Under the pieces are notes generated by a model. That model was given only the letters and a program-made list of their open reading frames with translations, was not told where the DNA came from and searched no databases. A stretch of 64,000 nt of DNA, taken from NCBI GenBank assembly GCA_019843655.1, contig JACDQD010000002.1, forward strand, positions 3,978,585-4,042,584. The letters are read 5' to 3'. Origin of the DNA: Lethocerus indicus (Eukaryota; Arthropoda; Insecta; Hemiptera; Belostomatidae). The position numbers were made by a program, and so were the translations under genes. The stretch's first letter is position 1. Every line of letters begins with the position of its first letter. Positions 54,491-64,000 of the stretch are shown piece after piece.

Positions 54491-54500
54491 CGCGCCATCT
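54491..54500 (-). promoter_or_regulatory. Single CTCF-like motif AGATGGCGCG downstream of the gene
   Basis: The minus strand reads AGATGGCGCG, 2.1 kb after the stop codon. Nine of the ten core bases fit. Confidence 0.2.
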
Positions 54501-55190
54501 CACGAAAAAAGCTATAACTATTTGGTAAAATCCGAATAAAAATTTGAACGCAAATGCCCTACATTTTTTGTATGTATCACAACTCGTGTTAAAATACTAT
54601 ATAATAAGTATTAAAAATTTCAATTATGTTAAGTAGGAGTTTATTAGTTTCGGGAAATTTCGGTAAATCTTTCAAGGCCTGACAACGTCCATCTGATGAT
54701 GATGACTGCGAAATCACGACTGGAAGTAGGCGTCTTCACTCCTCTTGTATTTATATCGGAGAATTAATTGCAGGTATTATATATATATGAGAGGTTGACC
54801 GATAATTACAATATAATATAACGCGGTCTTAGTTTATAAGAGGCGTGATCGCAGGTGTCTGCGGTTCGGTCGTCGTCGGCCTCGTCGGGATGACGGCGGG
54901 CCGCTTATGATGAAGTCTTAATTGGCCCGCGGCCGGGCCGCGGCCCCCCGCCCGGGTGGAAATTAACTTATGGGCATTGTGTGCTAATGGAAGCGCGACT
55001 CCCGTATACAAATTGGCGCGATAAACATCATCTCGGCGCTAATTTCACCTCGGGCGTTCACGAGCCACAGACAGACAGACACACAGACAGGCCCAAGTCC
55101 ACGCCGCTTAGTTTATTACAATAAACCGAGCTGACCGGCCGGTTTTCATTTCACCGTCTGTACGATATTTTGCGGACGAAAAATCCCCCA

Positions 55191-55230
55191 GATTTCGGCC
55201 GCTCGCCGTCTTCAGTAGCAGTGCGTGTCG
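55191..55230 (+). repeat. Partial core of the 133-bp interspersed repeat
   Basis: GATTTCGGCCGCTCGCCGTC followed by TTCAGTAGCAGTG matches the core only; the left half of the element is missing. Confidence 0.75.
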
Positions 55231-55281
55231 CCGTGGGACGCTTCCGGGCCGTCTGAACGTTCGCACTTATTTCACTATATA

Positions 55282-55420
55282 TTTCCTGTTTTCGTTTCGG
55301 GAACGTTATTGTTGTTTGTAGGTTCGTGATGTTTCTGTCTCCTCCCGCTGGTTTGGTCTTTTGCCAGACCGGTTTCGGCCGCTCGCCATCTTCAGTAGCG
55401 GTGTTAGTCACTGTTAGCAC
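55282..55420 (+). repeat. Copy of the 133-bp interspersed repeat
   Basis: The left part is degenerate (TTCCTGTTTTCGTTTCGGGA). The right part is well conserved: GTTCGTGATGTTTCTGTCTC, GGTCTTTTGCCAGACCGG, TTTCGGCCGCTCGCCATC and TTCAGTAGCGGTGTTAGTCA. A second partial core in the same direction lies at 55191-55230 and an inverted copy at 55674-55735. Confidence 0.85.
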
Positions 55421-55673
55421 TGTCACTTTTAGATGTACTGTGGTGTTTGTCGTGTCTTGTTATTGTGTTTTTGTGGTATGTTGTTTGTCTTATTTCGCCT
55501 AACTTTATGTCGAGTTTGACAGAACCGTAAAAACGACCAAAAATTATATTACTACCGTCAGTTTTACGATTTCAAATCTTATCAAATTGTCGATAACTGC
55601 AATCGCTTTGAGAATTTATTTTCTCGTTTATTATATTCGTTTACACGTTCTCTTCGCCTTTTCTGCCGCCAGA

Positions 55674-55735
55674 GTGACTCACACCGCTACTGAAGACGGC
55701 GAGCGGCCGAAACCGGCCTAGCAAAAGACCGACCC
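55674..55735 (-). repeat. Inverted partial copy of the 133-bp interspersed repeat
   Basis: On the + strand it reads GTGACTCACACCGCTACTGA, AGACGGCGAGCGGCCGAAAC, CGGCCTAGCAAAAGACC, the reverse complement of the core. It lies about 250 bp from a direct copy, so the two could pair in a transcript. Confidence 0.85.
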
Positions 55736-56388
55736 ATCGCAGCATTCCGACCACAGAATACTCAGTTACTAGTGAATTATACTTTTTTTTGTTAATAAAA
55801 CGACCGATATAGTAAGCAGAAGAGAATATGATTCTGACATTTAAAAGAAAGTACGAATCGCGGAACTTTCTATAGAGGCGCAATTAACGCTCGGCGTGTA
55901 AAACAGACGCGCTCCTAATACAAATTTACAATAAAAGCAGGAGGCCGAAAACTAAATTCATTAAAAAAAGAGCTCATATCCGGAACATATTAGTTGGTAA
56001 TTGCCCGCCGGGGAAAATAATATACGCGGACAATTTCATGCTCCTCGGAAGCTATCAATTTGGGGCGGAAAATTTATTCCGCGAAATTAAATTTGTATTT
56101 ACCCACTTTTTCCCCGAAAAGAAAGAGGTAAGTTCGTGCCTAGGAGTATCGATGAGAACAACTTTCGGAAAGTGGAATTAATTTCGACCGGCGGTCGGCT
56201 CGTTGTGTATGCGCTGGCGGAAATACGAATGAATAAAATTAGCAATTTGAAATACGTAAAATTTCAAACGACAACGTTATCGCGAGCACGACATTAGGTG
56301 GGTATTTTCTGAAATAAATTCTAACAACAATCAATCGTTTCAACAATCAATGGGGCGTAAATAGGACAAACCGGAGAAGCAGCGCATT

Positions 56389-56398
56389 GGCGCCATCT
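56389..56398 (-). promoter_or_regulatory. Single CTCF-like motif AGATGGCGCC upstream of the 70-bp array
   Basis: The minus strand reads AGATGGCGCC, about 1 kb before the tandem array and facing away from it. Confidence 0.25.
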
Positions 56399-56448
56399 GT
56401 CGGTGAACGTCTACGTCACTTAACGCCCATCCTTATTATTCTGTTCTC

Positions 56449-56690
56449 TACCGAAGGCGGCGGAAAGCCGAAACAACGACAGTTGTACGAGATTGTTTTC
56501 CACTGAAACATTTAAATATATAAATAAAAAAAACTATTGATTTATAATAGTTCGAATGTCGGGTTCGGAAAAATCGCGCCCTCCAGATTAAATTAAGCTA
56601 ATTCAACCCCCCCCCCCGTTATTTAATAGTTTTTACGATCCGGACGCCAGTTTTTACGATCTAAATTTAGACCGGTTTCGGCTCCGATTT
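56449..56690. repeat. Two degenerate fragments of the interspersed repeat
   Basis: CTACCGAAGGCGGCGGAAAG then CCGAAACAACG at 56448-56477 is an inverted diverged core. TAGACCGGTTTCGGCTCCG at 56668-56686 is a forward left core. Confidence 0.4.
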
Positions 56691-57430
56691 TGCTCTGAGT
56701 CCGGGCTTAAAAAATTAGGTTCCGCTCCGGGATCTGTTCAATTTTTTTTTTTCAGTTTCTTTAATCAACTGCGGAAGGACGAAATTAAAATAAAATACTA
56801 AAACTGGGAATATTTGAATAGCCAACCGAATAGCCGATTTCGGCGATAACCTACCCAGGAGTATAAACGATATAACATAAAAATATGTTTAAAATAAAAA
56901 TTCGGCCCACAGAGCGCTGAATCACGAATGTACATTTAATGGAGAATCCAGCCATTTCTAATAATATCTATTGAATAAAAATGAAACGGCGTCCATCCGA
57001 GTGGTAGGTAATTTCAATGATGGCGAAAGCAATAAATATATTGGCCGTAAAATCGGCCGTAGAACGGAATCTAATAATTGCCAATCGGAATGAAAGGTAA
57101 GACCGTTACCATTTCTGTGTCTGATGACGGTGGGTAAAACCGACTAGAGAGCGGCATAAGGTCCTCCTACCAGATAAGGTAAGTTTTATTGCGGCCACTT
57201 TATGATTTGTGCCGTCCCCGACAGATTGAACCGCCTTATTGGGGGCGGCCCAGATATCAAAATTATATTATTTTAATTGCTGGCAAAAAATAATATCCTA
57301 TTTGGTGGTTGGTAGAACCAACGGCGCACTGGTAACATTCCCCAACTGTGTGATTTCAGACGTGAAAAACAATTTTGATAATGAAATTTGATATATTCGA
57401 TATTTGATTTGAATAGTACGTATTATTGTG

Positions 57431-58182
57431 AACTTTAGTTGAGTACATTTCCGCACCACCCTCAGGGGGCGCTAGTTTATCGGTGCAAGTGCACTCAACG
57501 AACTTTAGTTAAGTACATTTCCGCACCACCCTCAAGGGCGCTAGTTTATCGGTGTAGTGCACTCAACGAACTTTAGTTAAGTACATTTCCGCACCACCCT
57601 CAAGGGGCGCTAGTTTATCGGTGCATGTGCACTCAACGAACTTTAGTTAAGTACATTTCCGCACCACCCTCAAGGGGCGCTAGTTTATCGGTGCATGTGC
57701 ACTCAACGAACTTTAGTTAAGTACATTTCCGCACCACCCTCAAGGGGCGCTAGTTTATCGGTGCAAGTGCACTCAACGAACTTTAGTTAAGTACATTTCC
57801 GCACCACCCTCAAGGGGCGCTAGTTTATCGGTGCATGTGCACTCAACGAACTTTAGTTAAGTACATTTCCGCACCACCCTCAAGGGGCGCTAGTTTATCG
57901 GTGCGAATGCACTCAACGAACTTTAGTTAAGTACATTTCCGCACCACCCTCAAGGGGCGCTAGTTTATCGGTGCGAGTGCACTCAACGAACTTTAGTTAA
58001 GTACATTTCCGCACCACCCTCAAGGGGCGCTAGTTTATCGGTGCATGTGCACTCAACGAACTTTAGTTAAGTACATTTCCGCACCACCCTCAAGGGGGGC
58101 GCTAGTTTATCGGTGCGAGTGCACCCAACGAACTTTAGTTAAGTACATTTCCGCACTACCCTCAGGGGGCGCTATTTTATTG
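57431..58182 (+). repeat. Tandem minisatellite, about 70-bp unit, 10 full copies plus a partial one, with CTCF-like core
   Basis: Units begin with AACTTTAGTT at 57431, 57501, 57569, 57639, 57709, 57779, 57849, 57919, 57989, 58059 and 58131 (the last is partial). Spacing is 70 bp except one 68 and one 72. Each unit carries AAGTACATTTCCGCAC, then CACCCTCAAGGGGCGCTAG and TTTATCGGTGC. The first and last copies read CTCAGGGGGCGCTA, a better match to the CTCF core (AG, R, K, GG, C) than the inner CTCAAGGGGCGCTA. The inner copies are nearly identical while the edges are diverged, which is typical of unequal exchange. All copies point the same way, about 5 kb downstream of the engrailed-family stop codon. 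The unit is not a multiple of three and is not coding. Confidence 0.97.
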
Positions 58183-61100
58183 ATCTTATTGATTTACGTA
58201 AGAAGTGGTAAAATTCTGAAAATTCTGCGGGAAAAAGTCGAATAACAAATTACAATTAAAATGAGATAAGCCCAATTCTGATTGAAATTAGCTAGTGGAA
58301 TTTCAGAGCGTTTATTTAAATTCTTACAGCCAACACAAGCTTACCTTCTTTGTACATAAATCGAATACTGTATGTAGCCTAAGGATGAGGCTAGAGATGT
58401 ATTCTCCTGTCTGAAAAAAATATTAATTAAGCGAGGATTAATTAAGCGCTTATAGGTTGCTCAATCGGAAAAAAATATAATTGTTGCTGAATGAAAAAGT
58501 GAGGGTGGTGGGTAAGCCCGGGGATCGAAACAAACTGAAGGATGGAATGAAAATGAATGAAATGTATTTAAAAATTCTTTTATTTTTCAGCCTAATAATT
58601 CCAGTTTTCTTCCTACCCTTTGTTTGCGACGTCAAGTGTACAAATTCATTTATGTTAAAATATACGGCGGGGAAATTCTCGGTCGAGTCGTTCTGAGGAC
58701 TACAGAGAGAGGCGCCGCCGCGCTCTGAGAGCCGTCGCCCGGCAAATAGTGTTTATTGAACATTTGCATTGTGCAAAAACCAGTAATTGATTGTTATTGT
58801 TCTCCAACTTCTCTCCGACTTCGTCAGGCCGAAGGACGACCCGCCGTTTGGCGCTTGAAACAATTGGCCGATTGCGATTTCCCGGAATTAATTAACGGAA
58901 GGAATTTCCTTCTGTCGCTGGATAGGAAATTACAGCAGAGAACAATCAATCCTGTTCACTCCTACGATCTGTAATAGGGATATAAAATGCGGGTAATTTT
59001 CCGTCAGGCGGGCGCAAATTTCGCCAATTGTGAACCGAAAACGCGAGCCGAGTTGTTTTTTAATCCAGTCGTAAATAAATCTCGAAGATGTTGGAAAAAT
59101 TCAATCTGGACGATTCGAACCGCGTACAATGTGCTCTTCTGCGTACGGCATGTTGAAATATTGCACCGCCAACCTACTCGGGGTCACAAAGACACGTTTC
59201 ATTTCGTGATTCTAATCGCATGTTGCAGTTTTCGCCAATGTACCTTTCTCTTGAAAAAAAGAGACTGCATCCTTTCCAGTTCCAGCTAAATACAAAATTT
59301 TCATCTTTTTTTTTACATAATTTAAGATTGAAGAAAAAAAGGAAAACGCGCATAGAGGCACAGGCTCCAAACGAACATTCCCCTTATGATTGTATGAAAT
59401 TTGGCGGAATTCTACATTATTTGGCGACCCGGCCAACGGAAAAGTACCAAAATGCGCAACTCCTGAGCCTCACAAATATGTACCTAACACATATTATAAA
59501 TTGTAAAGCTTAAGGAGTTAGTGAGAAATTATTTTTTTTTTTGTATTTATGTAATTATTTGAAATAGATGAAAATGAAATTCCCCCATTTTGTAGCCAAA
59601 CTATTAACTATTAATATTGTATATTTTCTTGCGATTCGTAGAACGCAAGTAAACCCTGAGCGGATGTGCAAGTGGCTCAGAAACCAATGGTTCGATAAAA
59701 CAAGCCATATATTTCATGGTGATTTCGCGTTTTACACTAGACCGTTTTCGGTTTTCGGCCAACTTCACCGATTTCACCCTGCACAACTGATATTTTATTT
59801 GTAGATATTCTTAAGGGCCAAATTTTCTCTGAATTCAAGCATCATTAAGGCGGTTGGTTATTTACGCCGCTGGGCGTCCGCGTGAATATTCCAATCGGGC
59901 GATAGTCCTCCCCTTCATTCGTATTCCTCCCCTTCGGCCAGACATTTCGTATATTTCTCGCCAACTCCAACTCTAATTGGGCCCGTCCCACTGCCGATTA
60001 TTATAGCCGCGCTGTTTTTTCTCCGCGTTGTCGCTGAATTCCTCGCGGACTAAAACCGGCGCTGAAATATGAAATATGACCGGTTCAGTTGTTGGCGATA
60101 AATAGCACCGCTCTCGGGGGCCAAACACAGGGAGTTCAACTGGACTGACAAAATTAGCCGCCGACAGAGCCCGGACAATGTTTTCACATTTCGACTCCTA
60201 AAAATAGATAAAAACGCCGGTTCTAACTGGGATAATTGCCTCTGACGCTGTCGGCGCTTTAGGACACATTGGCCAAATTGGTACCCACTTCGGTAAATTC
60301 GTCTATAGTCTATTAAACAATAAATCAAAAATATTCGTCCTCTAAAAGGAATAATAAAATTCCCGAACGGATTTATTCATTAAAAAAATTACATCATATA
60401 TAGGCTCAAAATAACTTATTGCAATATATTGAGATTAAAAAATAAAATGAGCCTACAAAGCCGTTTTTTCCCCCCTAGATTTTGTTATCTACAGTATCAG
60501 AACAACCGAGTCCGAGTATTTCAGTTATTATATTTCAATATTAAGTACAATTAATATTTTACAAAAGGCAGTAAAGTGGCGTCTCGAAGACGGAGATAGG
60601 CGGTCTTCGGCAGCGGACGGATTTGAAATATTTAAATTGGCTATATTAAAAAGTTAATTAATTCTCAATTAAATTCCGAAACTTGACGCTGGCGGAAAGC
60701 CCGACTGGTTAATGGCAAAGCTAAACGGGAGTCGACACGAGAATGTCACAATTGGTGATGATATTCCCAAACCTTCCAGAAAAAAAAAAATTCTGTTTTT
60801 GAGCTATTTCAGAATCGCTAATCTGAATATACATTCGCACGGAATGAGCGACACAAACGGTTTCGAATTTTCAATAGGGTCCACCTTGAAATGGGGAGTT
60901 AAAAATCTGAATAAAAATATAAAATTGAGCGGAAAATAATTTATAATGGCGGACGGTTTTTGTGCCCTTCCTTCGGGCTGCACACTTCCCGACTCCCTGA
61001 TCCCGTTCAACCCCGGGCAATATTATCCCGGTTTTTATCGCCGGTCGGGTTTTTATTTACTCCTTCCGTTTGAAAATAGACGGAATCGTTCCTGAAAAAT

Positions 61101-61834
61101 AAGAAAAACAAAAAAAAAAACGCAACATATCCCGATGACCTCTCTCGTGGAACACTAATGAAGGAAGGTAAGGCCTTCAACTTGTGGCCGCTGAACAGTC
61201 GGCTTCTCTTATTTGAAAGTGTTATTGGACCGGTGTGCGGATGTAACGAGCTCGTGTGTACAGACCGCATTAACTCTCGCCGCGTCTTATTAAGTTTACC
61301 CGAAGCAGTCTGTACATTTGTACCGTCGGACTTATTTCAAATAAGCCATCTTTTTTTTTAAAACTGTAACAACTCATTTATCCAAACGTGTATAATACAT
61401 ATAGTCCAATTGTATGTTGTATAACTTTAATTTCGATCCCGGGGGAAAAAATTCAAAACTCTCCGGTCTCCGCATGGCGATCTTCTCCAATCAGAAACTG
61501 GCGGGCTTTGCCTCCATCACTTTCTCTCTATTCAGTTAAATGAATCCAAGTGCAGATGGCACATCAATAGAGGATGCCGGGGGATGTAGGCGAGGAAGCT
61601 TATATAAATGGATCGGAGTTGTAGGGGCGGACCCGAACAACGGGCCGGTATGGATTTATTGCATCCCCTAACACCGCTAATGCGTTATCGATGTTCCTCA
61701 ACCGATGTTCACTTTCCCATGGGGGCGGCGGTGGGCGCCTTTTTAAAACTCGTTCGGAAAAATATTTCGAAAAATTCGGGTTTTGCTCCAAGGCGTATTA
61801 TGAAGTGGCTCAAGACAAAAAAATATCCAAAGTG
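58183..61834. other. Downstream DNA, no gene seen
   Basis: AT-rich; open frames up to 100 codons have no recognisable domain. A small hairpin lies at 60585-60609. Confidence 0.6.
59735..59772 (+). repeat. Degenerate core of the interspersed repeat
   Basis: CACTAGACCGTTTTCGGTTT then TCGGCCAACTTCACCG keeps the order of the core but with several substitutions. Confidence 0.4.
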
Positions 61835-61968
61835 CTGACAGTGACTAACACCGCTACTGAAGACGGCGAGCGGCCGAAACCGGTCTGGCAAAAGACCAGA
61901 CCAGCGAGAGGAGACAGAAACATCACGAACCTACAGTATTCCAACCCCTCGCAGACCACAAAACAGGT
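61835..61968 (-). repeat. Full-length inverted copy of the 133-bp interspersed repeat
   Basis: It runs from GACAGTGACTAACACCGC through ACTGAAGACGGCGAGCGGCC, GAAACCGGTCTGGCAAAAG, GAGACAGAAACATCACGAAC to CCTCGCAGACCACAAAACAG. It contains a hairpin GGTCTGG, seven-base loop, CCAGACC at 61881-61901. This copy is the best guide to the family's extent: about 134 bp. Confidence 0.88.
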
Positions 61969-62181
61969 ATATTAAACTAATTGTTAATTAATTTATGCAT
62001 ATTTTTGTAAGAAAATCTAATATTGTACAGTACTCGGTTATTTAATGACGATTATTATCAAATATAATACCTGCCTATTAACGGATATATTAAGTGAGAG
62101 GGGCAAAAGTGGCTCGAGTGGAAAGTGTTGGTGTTAGTTGCTTAAGGAGCCGGTGTGGTCATTCTTCAGCCGGTGCCCATT

Positions 62182-62277
62182 GAGGATGAGGAGGAGGAGG
62201 AGGAGGATGAGGGAGGAGGAGGAGGAGGAGGAGGAGGAGGAGGAGGAGGAGGAGGAGGAGGAGGAGGAGGATGAGGG
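62182..62277 (+). repeat. Long (GGA)n purine tract
   Basis: About 95 bp of GAG/GGA units with two GAT interruptions. Its open frames (poly-Glu or poly-Ser) are low complexity and not genes. Confidence 0.95.
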
Positions 62278-63421
62278 CCGGCCGGCTAACAAAGAGATAA
62301 TTCTCGGTTGTGAAACCGGGCCGATATCATCACCGGTTCCGCTAATATGGCCGGCGGCGGCCACTAATATGGTCTCTCTCATAGGACCCGGATTGCGGCC
62401 ACCGTTTGATCTCAATTGTGACAGTGGCGGGGAGGAATTGCCTACCGGCTCCGGTGGAAACCATATACGCTGTACAGACGCCTCGAGTGATTAAAAACTA
62501 ACGGGCCCTAATTTACCATAGAAATTTTCTCATTACAGGAACGCCCACTATAACGAGCCGAACCCTTTATCGGGAAATTAAACGCTCGTTCAATAACACG
62601 CGTCTATTAAACCGGAATCCTTACTCGAACTCTCCCAGGTCTACCCCACATTTCCTAAAAACGCGTTATCAACTAATTTATCTAACGCTACTCTATATTA
62701 TATTGTAATCCGCTATATCTCTAGTCGAGCTGTACAACGTTATATTTGATATATTGTGTTCGAATCGTCGATACATTGTAATTTCACCTTTGTACGAACC
62801 TTTTTCATTAAGCCGAATTTAGGAGCTCTTTCCCTTTGGAAAAACATGTGTATCGGCGGTTCCAGCCGAGGGAAAATCGTCCCCGATGAAAATTCGTTAA
62901 CAGTTTTTCAACTTAAAATTAGCGTTAAAATTTCTAAATTATATTTCACACTGGGAATTTATTAGAGGAGGTGCCAGTTTAGGCGGATGATCAACCCCGG
63001 TGATGATATTGTACGTCGAACAGAAGGGTGAGTTATTAATTCAAAAATTAAATGGCGCTCACATTGAAACAAAGTATACGCCCTATTTTAGCCCTTTGCG
63101 CTCGTATATTAATCGGATTTTTTTTCACATTCTATCGAAACAAAAACATTTTTATAGTAACATATTTCGTAACAACATATATATTTACTAAAAAAAAAAA
63201 ATCAGGTTGGCCAGGGAAAGTAAAAATCTGTACTGTAAAATCCTTATATAACAATGTTTATTCAAATGCATCTATTTATTACTGAATCGATTGAAACCTT
63301 CATAAACATAACTAAGATATTTAAAAAAATGAAACTATATTTTATAATTTTGTAATGTATGGTACCGACAAAATGTATTATGTCGCCTATATGACGACAT
63401 ACGAGTGCAAAGGTTTAGAAT
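62278..63421. other. Downstream DNA, no gene seen
   Basis: AT-rich with scattered GGCCG motifs; nothing recognised. The same holds for 63544-64000, which has G and C runs near 63711 and 63908. Confidence 0.55.
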
Positions 63422-63543
63422 ACCTGTTTTGTGGTCTGCGAGGGGTTGGAATACCGTAGATTTCGTGCGTTTTCCTCTCGCCGGTTCGGTCTTTCGCTGG
63501 ACCGGTTTCGGCTGCGCTCGCCATCTTCAGTAGCGCTGTGTAA
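63422..63543 (+). repeat. Copy of the 133-bp interspersed repeat
   Basis: ACCTGTTTTGTGGTCTGCGA, GGGGTTGGAATACCGTAG, CGGTCTTTCGCTGGACCGG, TTTCGGCTGCGCTCGCCATC and TTCAGTAGCGCTGTG follow in family order. It has a small deletion after the ACCGTAG block and a 2-base insertion in GCTGCGCTCGCC. Confidence 0.85.
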
Positions 63544-64000
63544 CGAGGAGAATGCATATTTGTTTTCTATATTTAAATCTATCCGGCTGAGACGGTTCGG
63601 CTTCGTTTGCGGAATATTTATTCGAGCCTTATCAGTGGAGACAGAGTTCTCCCCCCCTCCCGGTTGGTAAAAGCGTGAGCGGTGGCGAGGTCCACCGGGG
63701 GATGGAAGAGGGGGGGGGAGCCCATGAATATTGAGAATACGTCTCGAGGCTTAAAAAGCGCCGTCAAAACCTTCATAGGCGGTTGCGGGAATGCCCCCAT
63801 GGCCTTACCCGGCCGGCCTATGCAAAGCTCACGTAGGCCCGCCAACAGTACGATATGGGGCGAGGGCCCTTTGTCGGCCGTCCAACTCTTAAATAGGCAC
63901 AATTAAACCCCCCCCCGCCGCCCCAACACCCCACTGCCAAGAACTTTCCTTTTCTGCAAATGCCGCCGAGAACAAAGAGATCCACCCGTTAATTCCGATC

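Larger units (their letters stand above)
53801..57430. other. Downstream DNA, repeats only
   Basis: AT-rich, with an (ACAG)n-like microsatellite at 55065-55090 and the interspersed-repeat copies listed. No gene recognised. Confidence 0.6.

Noticed and set aside
55151..55426. A minus-strand frame sharing a peptide (TATEDGERPKPVWQKT) with one near 61.85 kb
   Set aside because: The shared peptide is just the interspersed repeat translated; the third full copy near 14.3 kb and the truncated copy near 55.7 kb are open in other frames, so coding selection is not supported.
57431..58182. CRISPR array
   Set aside because: The units are near-identical across the whole 70 bp with no distinct spacers, and the context is an animal gene locus.
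62134..62494. Poly-Glu and poly-Ser open frames
   Set aside because: Purely the (GGA)n repeat read in two directions.

Overview
The window is animal genomic DNA, most likely from an arthropod. It carries one recognisable protein-coding gene, an engrailed/invected-family homeobox gene on the + strand, in three exons: 20897-21534, 49508-49622 and 52127-52358. The splice sites are GT-AG, and the introns are about 28.0 kb and 2.5 kb. The arthropod assignment rests on the protein: a WPAWVYCTRYSDRPSSG EH2 block, an engrailed homeodomain with KRPRTAF at its start and [15 protein letters not shown] in helix 3, and the [18 protein letters not shown] tail. The abundance of CG dinucleotides in noncoding DNA, meaning no obvious CpG depletion, also fits an invertebrate. 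I cannot name the species.

Layout. Positions 1 to about 20.4 kb are upstream DNA with no recognisable gene: AT-rich sequence, a dense microsatellite cluster at 5.3-5.9 kb, and scattered copies of a short interspersed repeat. About 20.4-20.9 kb is a CpG- and G-rich block that is the likely promoter and 5' UTR. Exon 1 encodes the N-terminus, the EH1 repression motif, an alanine run and EH2. As given, it needs a one-base frame correction between EH1 and EH2. Intron 1 (21.5-49.5 kb) holds microsatellites, purine/pyrimidine tracts, possible G-quadruplexes and a small mariner-derived element at 46.8-47.0 kb. Exon 2 encodes the linker and the first 24 homeodomain residues (the last one split). Exon 3 encodes the rest of the homeodomain and the C-terminal EH5 region. 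The likely 3' UTR runs to about 53.5-53.8 kb, with four UGUANAUA (Pumilio-type) motifs and three AATAAA signals.

Downstream, 54-64 kb is repeat-rich. Its most striking feature is a tandem array of eleven roughly 70-bp units (57431-58182). Each unit carries a GGGGCGCTA core in the same orientation, resembling a CTCF-site core. There are also several copies, in both orientations, of a family of about 133 bp whose core reads CCGGTTTCGG then CGCCATCTTCAGTAGC. Single AGATGGCGC motifs lie at 45.86, 54.49 and 56.39 kb.

Functionally the window looks like a developmental regulator locus: one transcription-factor gene with a very long first intron and large noncoding flanks that could hold enhancers, Polycomb-type elements or an insulator. 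No tRNA, rRNA, CRISPR or second protein-coding gene could be supported.
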